A stretch of 64,000 nt of DNA, taken from Planotetraspora kaengkrachanensis (lineage in GTDB: Bacteria > Actinomycetota > Actinomycetes > Streptosporangiales > Streptosporangiaceae). This document shows positions 26,032-37,708 of the stretch, in pieces (positions within the stretch are counted from its first letter, which is position 1; the number at the start of each line of letters is the position of its first letter). The position numbers and the translations under genes are program-made. The notes beneath the pieces were generated by a model, which did no database searches, was not told the origin of the DNA, and worked only from the letters and a program-made list of their open reading frames with translations. The stretch lies in the NCBI RefSeq assembly GCF_016862895.1, contig NZ_BONV01000024.1:62001-126000 (forward strand), read 5' to 3'.

Positions 26032-27841
26032 CAACCCCGGAGCGGGAGGACGGCGCGGCCGTCTCGTCGCCGGCCGCGCCACGGTCTTCGCGGCACTGAG
26101 CCTCGCCCTTGCGGCCATGGCCGCCGCCTGCGCCGTCGTGCCCACGACGGGCAGCCCGCGCGCGGCGGAGGAGGACAACAGCAGGGACTCGCTCAACCAG
26201 CCGTACGTCCGCATGATCGCGACGCCGCCGATCAAGGACGCCTCTCCGGAGGAGATCGTCAAGGGCTTCCAGGCCGCGATGGCCAGTTTCGACGATCCGA
26301 CGCTCTCCGTCGCGCGGCAGTACCTCACCCCGGCGGCGGCGCAGAAGTGGAACCCCTGGCGGCAGACGACGGTCTTCGAGAGCAAGCTCGTGCCCGAGGG
26401 GCCTTCGGGCCAGAACCTCCAGGACGCCAAGGACACGACGGTCACCCTCAAGGGCACGGCGGTCGCCACCATCGATTCGGAGGGGCGGTACACCCCGGCC
26501 TCCGGGTCGGTGGCCCAGCAGTTCAGCCTGGCCAGAGCGGACGGCGCGCAGTGGCGGATCGACGAGCCGCCCGACGCCCGTCTGCTGTCGACCGACGACC
26601 TCAAGCGGGACTACCGGCAGGTCGACCTCTACTACCCTCCGGCCACCCAGTCGGAGGGACTCGTCGTCGACCGCGTGTGGGTGCCGATCAACCCCAGCAC
26701 AGGTGTGCCGGAGACGGTGGTCCGCAGGCTCCTCGCCGGCCCCACGGCCTCGATCAGGAACTCGGTCAGCACGGCGTTCCCCGACGGGACGGATCTCAAC
26801 CAGATCACCGTGGAGGGGGACACGGTCGTGGTCGACTTCACGTCCCCGGTGGAGTCGGTCTCCGCCGACCGCATCGAGGCGATGAAGGCGCAGCTCTCGT
26901 GGACGCTGGGTGACCTGGTGACGGGCAGGACCGTCGAGATCCGGGTCGACGGGGAGCCCTTCCGGGGGACGGAACTGCGGTTCAACCCCCGGGACTACTT
27001 GCAGTTCGATCCCAACGTGCTGCCCTCCCAGCCGCAGGCGTATTACATGCAGGGCGGCAAGCTGTACCGGACGAAGGAGAAGGGCGGCGAACTCGTGTAC
27101 GGGGCGGCAGGCACCGCGGACGCGAAGTTCTCCGACCCCGCGATCTCTGGCGAGCCCTCGCCCCGGGTCGCCGCGCTCGTCGGCGACGAGGGGATCTGGG
27201 TGACGACCACCGTGCTCGACGGCCAGTGGCAGCGCTGGATCGCAGGCAAGACCAAGGACCTGACCGCGCCCTCGTGGGATCGTTACGGCGCCGTATGGAC
27301 GGCGGAGCGGGTCGGCGACCACGAGACGCGCGTCTGGCGGGCGATGGCGGGTCAGGCCCGCCGCGTGAACATCGACAAGGACCTGGCGGAAAGCCGCGTC
27401 CTCGCGCTCCGGGTGTCCCGCGACGGGGCCCGCGTGGCCATGATCACCGCGGACGGCCCGGATGAGGCGGTCGAGATCGGGACGATCGTCAGGACCGGAC
27501 AGGACGCCACGATCACCAACGTCCAGCGGCTCGACCCGCGCACCCACCAGCGCATCGTGGACATCGCCTGGCAGGACGCGGCCAGCCTCCTCGTGCTCTC
27601 CAAGGGGAACGCCGGCCAGGAGTTGTCCACGTGGTCGGTCATGGAGGGCATGGAGGTCCCCGACGCCGCGATCAAGCTGGACGCGCAGGCCGAGATCGGT
27701 TCCATCGTCGCCGCGCCGCCCGACCACGTGCTCGCCAGCGCGGACGACGACGGCGAGGTCCGCACGTACAACGTCGACAAGAAGGCCTGGATCGCCATCG
27801 CGAAGGACGGCGCCACCAACCCGGTCTACCCCCTCGGCTGA
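26021..27841 (+). CDS. lpqB: Lipoprotein LpqB
   Basis: This protein of about 606 residues has a signal segment (ATVFAALSLALAAMAAACAVVP) with a Cys that could be the lipidated residue, although AAAC is a weak lipobox. A GerMN-type domain follows the N-terminal region (PINPSTGVPETVVRRLLAG, then TVVVDFTSPV), and the second half is a beta-propeller-like region. In mycobacteria LpqB binds the external domain of MtrB and modulates the MtrAB system. The ATG at 26021 was chosen; GTG 26012 is an in-frame alternative. Either start overlaps the end of mtrB. Confidence 0.9.
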   Translation: MWTDNPGAGGRRGRLVAGRATVFAALSLALAAMAAACAVVPTTGSPRAAEEDNSRDSLNQPYVRMIATPPIKDASPEEIVKGFQAAMASFDDPTLSVARQYLTPAAAQKWNPWRQTTVFESKLVPEGPSGQNLQDAKDTTVTLKGTAVATIDSEGRYTPASGSVAQQFSLARADGAQWRIDEPPDARLLSTDDLKRDYRQVDLYYPPATQSEGLVVDRVWVPINPSTGVPETVVRRLLAGPTASIRNSVSTAFPDGTDLNQITVEGDTVVVDFTSPVESVSADRIEAMKAQLSWTLGDLVTGRTVEIRVDGEPFRGTELRFNPRDYLQFDPNVLPSQPQAYYMQGGKLYRTKEKGGELVYGAAGTADAKFSDPAISGEPSPRVAALVGDEGIWVTTTVLDGQWQRWIAGKTKDLTAPSWDRYGAVWTAERVGDHETRVWRAMAGQARRVNIDKDLAESRVLALRVSRDGARVAMITADGPDEAVEIGTIVRTGQDATITNVQRLDPRTHQRIVDIAWQDAASLLVLSKGNAGQELSTWSVMEGMEVPDAAIKLDAQAEIGSIVAAPPDHVLASADDDGEVRTYNVDKKAWIAIAKDGATNPVYPLG

Positions 27842-27875
27842 GCAGGGACCCGGCCGGGACCGCCCGCGGGTCGAC

Positions 27876-28014
27876 GGTGGGGCCGGGACCGCGTGCCGGT
27901 CGTCCGCGCCGGGACCGCCTGACGGCTGTCGGTGCGGCCGGGCCGCGTGCTGGTTGTCGGTGCGGCCGGGCCGCGTGCCGGTTGTCGGTGCGACCGGGCC
28001 GCGTGCCGGTTGTC
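27876..28014. repeat. 28-bp GC-rich tandem repeat before comF
   Basis: Three near-identical 28-bp copies start at 27931, 27959 and 27987 (core GGGCCGCGTGCYGGTTGTC), differing only at one C/T and one G/A position. Two more diverged copies precede them (27876-27904 and 27905-27930). The array fills most of the 197 bp between lpqB and comF. Nothing else is recognisable in that gap. Confidence 0.8.
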
Positions 28015-28038
28015 GGTGGCGGCTGACAGGGTTTCCCC

Positions 28039-28809
28039 GTGCTCGCGGCGCTCCTCGACCTGATCCTCCCGGCCCGCTGCGCCGGCTGCGGCGCCGCCGG
28101 ATCCATGGCGTGCCGTTCGTGCGCCGCCGAGCTCGTCAGGGCTCCCGCCGCCCGCCCTCCCTCACCGGCGCCGCCCGGGCTGCCGGAGTGCTGGTCGGCG
28201 ACGGGCTACGACGGCGCCGCCCGCCGCATGGTGCTCGCCTACAAGGAGCGCGGCCGTACGGCTCTCGCCCCCGTGCTGGGGGCGAGCCTCGCCGCCGTGG
28301 CCGTAGCGGCCCTGGAGGCCGTCGGCGGCCGGAGGGTCCCGTTGGTGCTGGTGCCGGTCCCCAGCGCCCGTGCGGCCTCACGTAGGCGCGGGCACGACCC
28401 GGTGCGGGCGCTCGCCTCGGCGGCGGCGGTCCGGCTCCATGAGCTAGGACTCCACGCGACCTCGGCGCCGGTGCTGCGGCAGGGCAGACGGGTGGCAGAC
28501 CAGGCGGGGCTCGGATCCGCCGAGCGCGCCCGGAATCTGTCGGGAGCGTACGGCGTCGTGGACGGCGGTCCCGATTTGGTGGGGCACGCACGCGTCGTGC
28601 TGGTCGACGACGTCGTCACGACCGGAGCGACGCTGGCCGAGGCCGCGCGGGCGCTCGGTGCCGCCGGGATCCCCGCCGCTCTGGCGATCACCGTCGCCGC
28701 GACGCCTCGCCGGGCGTCACCGCGTGCGGCACGCCCGGCGCGGAACCGACAGCCGGATCGAACGGCGACACGCCGGGGCCGTCAAGTCTCTCTTTGTAAC
28801 GGAGAGTAA
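28039..28809 (+). CDS. comF: ComF-family phosphoribosyltransferase
   Basis: This 256-residue protein has an N-terminal zinc-finger-like region (CAGCGAAGSMACRSC) and a phosphoribosyltransferase domain, with RRRGHDPV near residue 115, NLSGAY, and the PRPP loop VVLVDDVVTTGATLAEAARAL near residue 200. ComF proteins take part in DNA uptake in naturally competent bacteria; in actinobacteria the gene near lpqB and hpf is conserved but competence is not established. The last 25 residues are Arg/Pro-rich and unlike the family, so the C-terminus may be extended. The GTG at 28039 has only a weak ribosome-binding site. Confidence 0.85.
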   Translation: MLAALLDLILPARCAGCGAAGSMACRSCAAELVRAPAARPPSPAPPGLPECWSATGYDGAARRMVLAYKERGRTALAPVLGASLAAVAVAALEAVGGRRVPLVLVPVPSARAASRRRGHDPVRALASAAAVRLHELGLHATSAPVLRQGRRVADQAGLGSAERARNLSGAYGVVDGGPDLVGHARVVLVDDVVTTGATLAEAARALGAAGIPAALAITVAATPRRASPRAARPARNRQPDRTATRRGRQVSLCNGE

Positions 28810-29327
28810 AGGTTGGCCAATTCTCATGCTGACCGCCAGGACACACCTGTGTGACCTTCACCCTAGATCCCTCCAGCTCACCTGGAAGAAGGAGTGCGCC
28901 GCGCGCGGGGATTCCATCGTCGAGTGATCGTTCTCGGCGGTGTACGGGATCGTTGCAACATCACAGACAGTGATCGTTTGGCGGATCTCCTGGCTGACAT
29001 TCGGCGCGGCAAGGACTAGCGTGCAGACATGGCACCCGTCCGGGTCCGTGGTTGCACCGGGCCTCTCTCCCTCGGGGGATCGGCCTGGCTAGCCGATGCC
29101 AGCCGCAGGCAAAACGGTCCACGTAAGGCGACTCTTGGTCGACCGATCACGGTGCGGCTTAGAGGTAAGTCCTGCCTTCCCGGGGGTCCAGATGTCCCCC
29201 GCAAGAAGAGAAGGGCAGTAGTGGCGACTGAGCTGCGAACCCCTCAGCAGGCGGATGTGGGGACGAAGACCAGGTCGGACGGGCGGGTGCCGCGGAACCA
29301 CAGTCGATATGCGAAGGGGGGCTTTGT
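28810..29327 (+). promoter_or_regulatory. Long leader region of hpf
   Basis: This 518-bp region has no convincing gene. A possible sigma-70-type promoter, CTGACA (28994-28999), 17 bp, TAGCGT (29017-29022), would give an hpf transcript with a leader of about 300 nt. That leader contains short inverted repeats, for example ATCGGC at 29079-29084 pairing with GCCGAT at 29092-29097. A small frame from 29221 overlaps the hpf start out of frame, without evidence that it is translated. I could not match the leader to a riboswitch class from memory. Confidence 0.35.
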
Positions 29328-29987
29328 GTGGACATCATCGTCAAGGGACGGCACACCGGAGTGAGTGACCGATTCCGCGATCATGCGACTACCAAGCTGG
29401 CCAGGATCGAACGACTGAACAACAAGCTCATTCGCGTGGATGTCGAGGTCTCCAAGGAGGCCGGCAACCGCGTGAGCGGCCAAAGAGAACGGGTGGAGCT
29501 GACCATCCACTCGCGTGGTCCTGCCATTCGCGCGGAAGCGGCGGCGGACGATCGATTCGCCGCACTCGACATCGCGCTCGGGAAGCTGGTCGAGCGCCTG
29601 CGCCGGCTCGGAGACCGGCGCAAGATCCACCATGGCAAGAGCTGCCCGCCGTCCGTGGCCGAGATCACGGCCTTCATGGGCGAGGGCGGCCTGGAGACGA
29701 TCGAGGAGACCGGGCGGGCGATCCCCGCGACCGCGGTCGAGTTCGCCCAGGAACGGCGCGGCCCCGCCGAGGCCGTCGTTCCCATCGAGATGGACGGTGA
29801 CGGGCCGCTCGTCGTTCGCGAGAAATTCCACGAGGCCGATCCCATGACGATCGAGCAGGCGCTCCTGGAGATGGAACTCGTCGGCCATGACTTCTATCTG
29901 TTCCGCGACAAGGAAGGCGGCCAGCCCAGCGTCGTCTACCGGCGGCGAGGCTACGACTACGGTGTGCTGAGGCTCATCGAGAGCTAG
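29328..29987 (+). CDS. hpf: Ribosome hibernation promoting factor, long form
   Basis: This 219-residue protein has the N-terminal ribosome-binding domain (MDIIVKGRHTGVSDRFRDHA; DDRFAALDIALGKLVERLRR) and the C-terminal dimerisation domain of long-form HPF (PMTIEQALLEMELVGHDFYL, RRRGYDYGVLRLIE) joined by an acidic linker. It inactivates 70S ribosomes and promotes 100S dimers in stress or stationary phase. The GTG start follows a purine-rich AAGGGGGG. The downstream LuxR-type regulator is a common neighbour. Confidence 0.94.
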   Translation: MDIIVKGRHTGVSDRFRDHATTKLARIERLNNKLIRVDVEVSKEAGNRVSGQRERVELTIHSRGPAIRAEAAADDRFAALDIALGKLVERLRRLGDRRKIHHGKSCPPSVAEITAFMGEGGLETIEETGRAIPATAVEFAQERRGPAEAVVPIEMDGDGPLVVREKFHEADPMTIEQALLEMELVGHDFYLFRDKEGGQPSVVYRRRGYDYGVLRLIES

Positions 29988-30115
29988 CCGTCCCCCGTAG
30001 ACCACCCGTGCGGAATCCACGGATCTGCGCATTCGGCAAGACGAAGATCAGCACTGAGCGCGAAACCCGTGTAATGATGGCGATCCAGCGTCCTTGGCCC
30101 CCGCAAGGAGGTTCC

Positions 30116-30817
30116 GTGACCCGACCCGACGAGGCGGCCCGAGCATCCGGTCGTGAGCCGATCCGCGTGATGATCGTCGATGATCATGCGCTGATTCGCC
30201 GCAGCCTGGAACTCGCCCTGGCCGCGGAGCCGGACATCGAGGTGGTCGGCGAGGCGAGCGACGGGCAGGAGGCGGTCGGCCTGGCCGACCGCCTCCTGCC
30301 CGATGTCGTCCTGATGGACGTCCGGATGCCGCGGCAGGACGGAATCGGGGCGACCAGGAGCATCAAGGAATCCGTGCCGAGCACCCGGATCATCATGCTC
30401 ACGGTCAGCGACGAGGAGGAGGACCTCTTCGAGGCGATCAAGGCCGGCGCCACCGGCTATCTGCTCAAGGATGTGCAGATCGACGAGGTGCCCGACGCCG
30501 TGCGCGGCGTGCACGAGGGCCAGTCGCTCATCAACCCGGCGATGGCGGCCAAGCTGATCAGCGAGTTCGCCAACATGAGCCGCAAGGAGGCGGAGCGGCC
30601 GCCGCAACTGCCGGTGCCCCGGCTGACCGACCGGGAGATGGAGGTCCTCAGGCTGGTCGCCAAGGGCATGAACAACCGGGAGATCGCCAAGGACCTGTTC
30701 ATCTCCGAGAACACGGTGAAGAACCACGTCCGCAACATCCTCGAGAAGCTCCAGCTCCACTCCCGCATGGAGGCGGTCGTCTACGCCGTGCGCGAGCGTC
30801 TCCTGGAGATCACCTAG
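30116..30817 (+). CDS. LuxR-family response regulator (orphan)
   Basis: This 233-residue regulator has a receiver domain (MIVDDHALIRRSLE; Asp68 in VVLMDVRMPRQDG; YLLKD) and a LuxR-type helix-turn-helix (LTDREMEVLRLVAKGMNNREIAKDLFISENTVKNHVRNIL). No kinase is encoded beside it, so it is an orphan or has a distant partner. The GTG at 30116 was chosen because AAGGAGG lies 4-5 nt upstream, even though the frame stays open further 5'. Its last 8 bp overlap the 3' end of the convergent YcaQ-like gene. Confidence 0.88.
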   Translation: MTRPDEAARASGREPIRVMIVDDHALIRRSLELALAAEPDIEVVGEASDGQEAVGLADRLLPDVVLMDVRMPRQDGIGATRSIKESVPSTRIIMLTVSDEEEDLFEAIKAGATGYLLKDVQIDEVPDAVRGVHEGQSLINPAMAAKLISEFANMSRKEAERPPQLPVPRLTDREMEVLRLVAKGMNNREIAKDLFISENTVKNHVRNILEKLQLHSRMEAVVYAVRERLLEIT

Positions 30818-32051
30818 CGAGCTCGGCGCGCAGGGGCGCTTCGAGAGCGGGTGAGGTCACCCGCTCGACTCGGACGTCCGTGCAGCCCACCCAGCTCGCG
30901 GCCTCCCAGAGCGCGTCGCGCATCGCGGCGGCCACCTTGGCCGGGCCGCCGTTGCCGGGTTCGAATCCGACCTGGCGGGCGACCAGGGTCGTCCCCTCAC
31001 GCGCCGGGTCGACCCGGCCGATGATCCTTCCGCCGGCGAGCACCGGCATGGCGAAGTAGCCGTGGATCCGCTTGTCCTTCGGCACGTAGGCCTCCAGGCG
31101 GTGGTTCAGGCCGAAGATCCGCTCGGCACGCGCCCGCTCCCAGATCAGCGAGTCGAAGGGCGACAGCAGCGTCGTGCGGTGACGGCCGCGGGGCTCCGAC
31201 TCCAGGGCGGCCGGGTCGGCCCACGCGTTGGCCGCCGCGACGACGCTCTCGCCACGCCTGGCCCGCGGAGACGGCCACCCGGCGACGTGCACCGGCACGA
31301 GACCGGCGGCCCCGCTCAGGAGGGCGTCGTCCAGCAGTTCGGCGTGCTTGCCCTTCACCCGGGTGAAGTCGACCAGGTCGGCCCGGGTCGCCACGCCGAG
31401 GGCGCGCCCGGCCAGCCGGGTGAGGCCCGTGACACCCACCGCGTCGGGGAGGTCGTCGGCGAAAAGCTCTTCGGGGATCACCCGCTCGGCCAGGTCGTAG
31501 ACCCGCCGCCAGCCGATCCTCCTGGTGCAGACGACCTCGCCGATGTCCAGGAGGAACTCAATAGCGATCTTGGAGTCGGACCAGTCCCACCACCCGGCCG
31601 CCTCTGTCGTGCCGGAGGCGCGCAGGTCGACTCGGGCGCCGCCGATGTCGCCGGTCATGAGCGGTCCGTCGGCGCGGACCTGGTCGAGGAGCTTGTCCAC
31701 GATGGGCGGCACCTCGTGCCAGCGGTAGCGGCGATCGCGGTAGGCCCGGCGGCGGAAGCCGTACAGGGGCCAGTCCTCCAGCGGGAGGATGCAGGCGGCG
31801 TGACACCAGTATTCGAAGGTGCGCGCCGGGTCGTGCCAGTAGGCGCGCTCGACGGCGGTCCGGCCGACGGCGCCGAGCCTCGCGTAGGCGATCAGCTCGT
31901 GCGAACGGGCGAGCACGGAGATGGTGTCGAGCTGGACGGCGCCCACCCGCCGGAGCATGGCGGGCACGCCGCCCGTCCGGGAGCCGGCGCCGAGGAATCC
32001 CTGGGCTCGCAGGATGATGCGGCGGGCCTCGTCGGCGGTCAGGTCGGTCAC
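30810..32051 (-). CDS. YcaQ-like winged-helix DNA glycosylase family protein
   Basis: This 413-residue protein belongs to the HTH_42 family (PF06224). Near the N-terminus it carries GAVQLDTISVLARSHELI, in which Gln40 and Asp42 match the catalytic QxD of YcaQ/AlkX, glycosylases that unhook interstrand crosslinks and bulky alkylated bases. Aromatic-rich segments follow (AYWHDPARTFEYWCHAACILP). Relatives in antibiotic producers protect against DNA-alkylating natural products, but this copy is not in a biosynthetic cluster. Substrate is unknown. Confidence 0.8.
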   Translation of the reverse strand: MTDLTADEARRIILRAQGFLGAGSRTGGVPAMLRRVGAVQLDTISVLARSHELIAYARLGAVGRTAVERAYWHDPARTFEYWCHAACILPLEDWPLYGFRRRAYRDRRYRWHEVPPIVDKLLDQVRADGPLMTGDIGGARVDLRASGTTEAAGWWDWSDSKIAIEFLLDIGEVVCTRRIGWRRVYDLAERVIPEELFADDLPDAVGVTGLTRLAGRALGVATRADLVDFTRVKGKHAELLDDALLSGAAGLVPVHVAGWPSPRARRGESVVAAANAWADPAALESEPRGRHRTTLLSPFDSLIWERARAERIFGLNHRLEAYVPKDKRIHGYFAMPVLAGGRIIGRVDPAREGTTLVARQVGFEPGNGGPAKVAAAMRDALWEAASWVGCTDVRVERVTSPALEAPLRAELAR

Positions 32052-32119
32052 ACCTGCAGATGCTAGATGGCGTGACCGACAAAACGCTTAGAGCGGTTGC
32101 ACCTGTGGAGGCGGGTGGA

Positions 32120-32383
32120 TCAGTGCCGCTGCTCGAAGGGCGAGTGGTGCTCCAGAGCCGGGATGTCGCGCGGGGCGTCGACGATCACGTCGGAGAAGAT
32201 GTCGAACGCCAAGGCGAGCAGGCCGCCGATCGCGACGATCCCCGCGCCGACCCAGAAGAGGAACCAGTCGGGCCCGATGGTGAGGGCGACCCCGCCGACC
32301 GTGAAGCCGATCAGGATCACGGTGACCGCCAGCCAGGATTTGGCGCTTCCGCCGTGGCTGCCTTGATGTGCGCTCTCTGCCAT
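32120..32383 (-). CDS. Small two-helix membrane protein (HGxxPAAW-like)
   Basis: This 87-residue protein has a hydrophilic N-terminus with HGGSAKSW, two membrane segments (LAVTVILIGFTVGGVALTI and FWVGAGIVAIGGLLALAF) and a short acidic/His tail. It resembles the small actinobacterial HGxxPAAW family, with SAKSW in place of PAAW. Function is unknown. It lies between the YcaQ-like gene and divergently transcribed secA. Confidence 0.65.
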   Translation of the reverse strand: MAESAHQGSHGGSAKSWLAVTVILIGFTVGGVALTIGPDWFLFWVGAGIVAIGGLLALAFDIFSDVIVDAPRDIPALEHHSPFEQRH

Positions 32384-32596
32384 ACCCGATTTCTACCCGA
32401 TGAACGTCTCGGTCCGCACATTGGGGGAACCCGTGGACCGGTTCCCCCGTTGTACACAGGCGAGATGACGCGCCGCTCCGTCCGATTGCCGGTGGCTGTG
32501 TCTGGTGATGGAACGGCCTACGATGGCCGTGGGGAAGTATCTCGTCCTCAGACCCCGGCCGATCCGCCGAGGTAGACCTGCGAGGAGCTCACGAAA

Positions 32597-35398
<2,802 letters not shown>

Positions 35399-35408
35399 CA
35401 TGGCGCGA

Positions 35409-35443
35409 CGAACCCCCGCCGGGCAGGCCCCGGCGGGGGTTCG
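35409..35443. terminator. Strong hairpin after secA
   Basis: A 15-bp GC-rich stem (35409-35423 with 35429-35443) and a 5-nt loop lie 10 bp after the secA stop. The same hairpin can serve the convergent Rv3235-like gene, whose stop is 37 bp away, so it may act in both directions. A short CGTTGTC follows rather than a long U-tract. Confidence 0.75.
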
Positions 35444-35479
35444 CGTTGTCCGGACACCCTTCGCGGCGCTCAGGGGGCT

Positions 35480-35995
35480 TCAGGCGGTCTCGAAGTCGGT
35501 GACCAGCCACTGCACGCCGAAGCGCTCCAGGCGCAGGGCCAGCACGCGGCTCCGGTCGCCGCAGTGGACGAGCACGCACATCTCGAGGACGCCCTCGACG
35601 GGCTGCTGGACGTGGGGCAGCCCGACCATCGGCGGCCGCTGGGTGTCGATCATCTTCCCGGCCCTGACCAGCCCCCGGTAGGCCCGCTCGGACAGCCGGT
35701 TCTGAACCGACTCCGGCGGCCGGCGGCCGGTGAGGATCTCGGCCATCGCCTGTCCCAGGCCGCGCAGGCGGCGTTCGTCCGGAACCGATCCCCTCGGGGA
35801 GAGGATGAGCCCGCCGCGGGGCCCCGGCGTCCCCTCGCCGAGGCCCCGGGCCGCACGGTGCTCTCCGGGCTCACGGGCCAGGGCCAGCGAGCCGTACGTG
35901 GCGGCGGGGCCGGCGTACGGGCCGCGCTCGTCGTCGTACGGAGGGTCCGCCGGGGGGACGGAGGCGAGCCTCGGCAGGGGGATCGGCTTGCGCAT
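35480..35995 (-). CDS. Rv3235 family protein
   Basis: This 171-residue protein has a disordered, Arg/Pro/Gly-rich N-terminal half and a conserved C-terminal domain (GQAMAEILTGRRPPESVQNRL, then VLVHCGDRSRVLALRLERFG and WLVTDFE). This matches the Rv3235 family encoded next to secA in mycobacteria and other actinobacteria. The function is not established; proximity suggests a link with secretion or translation. No signal peptide or membrane segment is visible. Confidence 0.75.
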   Translation of the reverse strand: MRKPIPLPRLASVPPADPPYDDERGPYAGPAATYGSLALAREPGEHRAARGLGEGTPGPRGGLILSPRGSVPDERRLRGLGQAMAEILTGRRPPESVQNRLSERAYRGLVRAGKMIDTQRPPMVGLPHVQQPVEGVLEMCVLVHCGDRSRVLALRLERFGVQWLVTDFETA

Positions 35996-36334
35996 CGGGA
36001 CTCCCTTGTCGTCGTGACCTGACCCCTAATAGAGGTTCCGGTCCGGCGGGCTGATACAACGGCCGCCAACTTTGCCGATCAAGAGGTCGTTTCGAGGTCG
36101 TTCGCCGGAGAGATTCCCGCGGGTTGGATCTCGTGGTCAGGGCCTCCCGTCCGTTACGGACGTGAGGGCCGGGCGTTTCCCGTCGGCCGGAAAAGCCACG
36201 GGGGTGAGGCTCGCCTGCGGAACGCGACGGGCGCGGCCCGCCCCTGGAAAGCGCAAGGGGCGCCCGGGATCGCCGGGCGCCCCTTTCCCCGATACGCGTC
36301 TGGGAGGATGACGCGTGGGTCCGGTGAGGATGGA
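35996..36334. other. Intergenic region between Rv3235-like and EIIC genes
   Basis: This 339-bp region has no convincing gene. It contains a direct repeat of GAGGTCGTT around 36091-36113, an imperfect inverted repeat around 36141-36170 (stem of about 13 bp closing on TTA) and the strong hairpin at 36255-36285. The two stem structures would lie downstream of the minus-strand EIIC transcript. Confidence 0.5.
36255..36285 (-). terminator. Hairpin downstream of the EIIC gene
   Basis: A 13-bp stem (36255-36267 with 36273-36285) and loop GATCG form a GC-rich hairpin about 50 bp beyond the minus-strand EIIC stop, followed on that strand by AA-rich then mixed sequence. It probably terminates the GntR-EIIC transcript. 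Confidence 0.6.
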
Positions 36335-37672
36335 TCAGGCGCGACTGGGAGCCGTCTCCGCGGTCTCTCCCGCGTCCACGTCGGGCTCCGGCTCGCGGCC
36401 GGGGGTCTTGAGGTTCAGCTTCTTGATCAAGAAGGTGAACACCCCGTAGTAGACGAAGAAGTAGATGACGCCGATCACCATGATCAGCAGGAAGTTGTGC
36501 GTGTTGTCCTTCGTCGAGTTCAGCCCGGCGTCGATGGCGCCCGCCGAGAAGCCGAACCCGAGCCGGCCGTCGAGCGCCGCGACCACCGCCATCGAGATGC
36601 CGGTGAGCAGGGCATGGACCACGAACAGCACGGGTGCGACGAAGATGAACGCGAACTCGATCGGCTCGGTGATGCCGGTGACGAAGGAGATCAGCGCCGC
36701 CGAGATCATGATGGAGCCGACCGCCGCACGGCGGTGGGGGAGGGCGGTGCGCCACATGGCGAGGGCCGCGGCGGGCAGGCCGAACATCATGACCGGGAAG
36801 AAGCCCGCCATGAACGCGCCCGCGCCGTCCTGGCCGGCGAAGTAGCAGTTCAGGTCGCCCGCGGCCTGGGTGGCGCCCACGGTGCACTCGGGGACGGTGA
36901 ACCAGACGATCGAGTTGACGAAGTGGTGCAGGCCGAAGGGGATCAGCGCCCGGTTGACCACGCCGTAGATGCCGGCGCCGGCGGTGGAGTTGTCGGCCAG
37001 CCACTCGCCGAAGCTGCTGAGCCCCTGGCCGATCGGCTGCCAGATCAGGCCGAAGATGACGGCGAGGATGAGCGCGGCGGCCGCGGTGATGATCGGCACG
37101 AACCGGCGGCCGCCGAAGAAGGCCAGCCAGGCCGGCAGCTTGATCCGGTAGAACCTCTGCCACAGGATGGCCGCCGTGAGGCCGATGAGGATGCCGCCCA
37201 GCACTCCCGTGGGATTGGCCGACGCCAGGTTCAACGCCTCGGTGGGCTGGCCGTCCGCTCCGACGACGCTCTGGACCACCTTCCCGTGGACCGCGGAGTC
37301 GGCCGAGGAGACGTCGAAGAACATCAGGTGCGTGACCCGGTCCCAGACGAGGTAGCCGACCACGGCGGCGACCGCGGTCGAGCCGTCGGACCTGCGGGCG
37401 AAGCCGACGGCCACGCCGACGGCGAACAGCAGCGGCAGCGCGTCGAAGAGCGCGCCGCCCGCGCCGCCCACCAGATCGGCGATCGTGTCGAGCGTCTTGT
37501 TGTCCGTACGGCCGAGCAGGTCGCCCTGACCGGCGCGCAGGAACAGCGACGCGGCCGCCAGGGTCGCGATCGGGAGCATGAGCGAACGGCCGATGCGGGA
37601 CAGCACGGCCATCACGGGGGACTGGCGCGCTGGAGCGGCGGGCAGACCTGCGTCTGCGGACGAGGATGTCAT
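36335..37672 (-). CDS. PTS EIIC permease, glucose/N-acetylglucosamine family
   Basis: This 445-residue membrane permease has about ten hydrophobic segments. It carries the family signature FFGGRRFVPIITA and the segment NRALIPFGLHHFVNSIVWF typical of GlcNAc/glucose-type EIIC. The protein has no fused EIIB or EIIA, which are encoded separately on the opposite strand (39649 and 40005). Context with a DasR-like regulator, a SIS deaminase and a NagZ-like lipoprotein points to N-acetylglucosamine or a related amino sugar, but specificity is inferred. GGAGGACACC precedes the ATG, and the gene starts 36 bp after the regulator's stop on the same strand, so they are probably co-transcribed. Confidence 0.88.
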   Translation of the reverse strand: MTSSSADAGLPAAPARQSPVMAVLSRIGRSLMLPIATLAAASLFLRAGQGDLLGRTDNKTLDTIADLVGGAGGALFDALPLLFAVGVAVGFARRSDGSTAVAAVVGYLVWDRVTHLMFFDVSSADSAVHGKVVQSVVGADGQPTEALNLASANPTGVLGGILIGLTAAILWQRFYRIKLPAWLAFFGGRRFVPIITAAAALILAVIFGLIWQPIGQGLSSFGEWLADNSTAGAGIYGVVNRALIPFGLHHFVNSIVWFTVPECTVGATQAAGDLNCYFAGQDGAGAFMAGFFPVMMFGLPAAALAMWRTALPHRRAAVGSIMISAALISFVTGITEPIEFAFIFVAPVLFVVHALLTGISMAVVAALDGRLGFGFSAGAIDAGLNSTKDNTHNFLLIMVIGVIYFFVYYGVFTFLIKKLNLKTPGREPEPDVDAGETAETAPSRA

Positions 37673-37708
37673 GGTGTCCTCCAGGAATGGGGGTGCGGGA
37701 GGAGACCG

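Noticed and set aside
29221-29364. Small upstream frame overlapping the hpf start
   Set aside because: No clear ribosome-binding site or recognisable protein; it overlaps hpf out of frame, so a translated leader peptide cannot be supported.
30957-30968. GGGTTCGAATCC resembling a tRNA T-arm
   Set aside because: It lies inside the well-supported YcaQ-like coding sequence and no cloverleaf or acceptor stem surrounds it.
30810-32051. YcaQ-like gene as a self-resistance gene of an antibiotic cluster
   Set aside because: The neighbours are housekeeping genes (hpf, secA), and no biosynthetic genes are present in the window.
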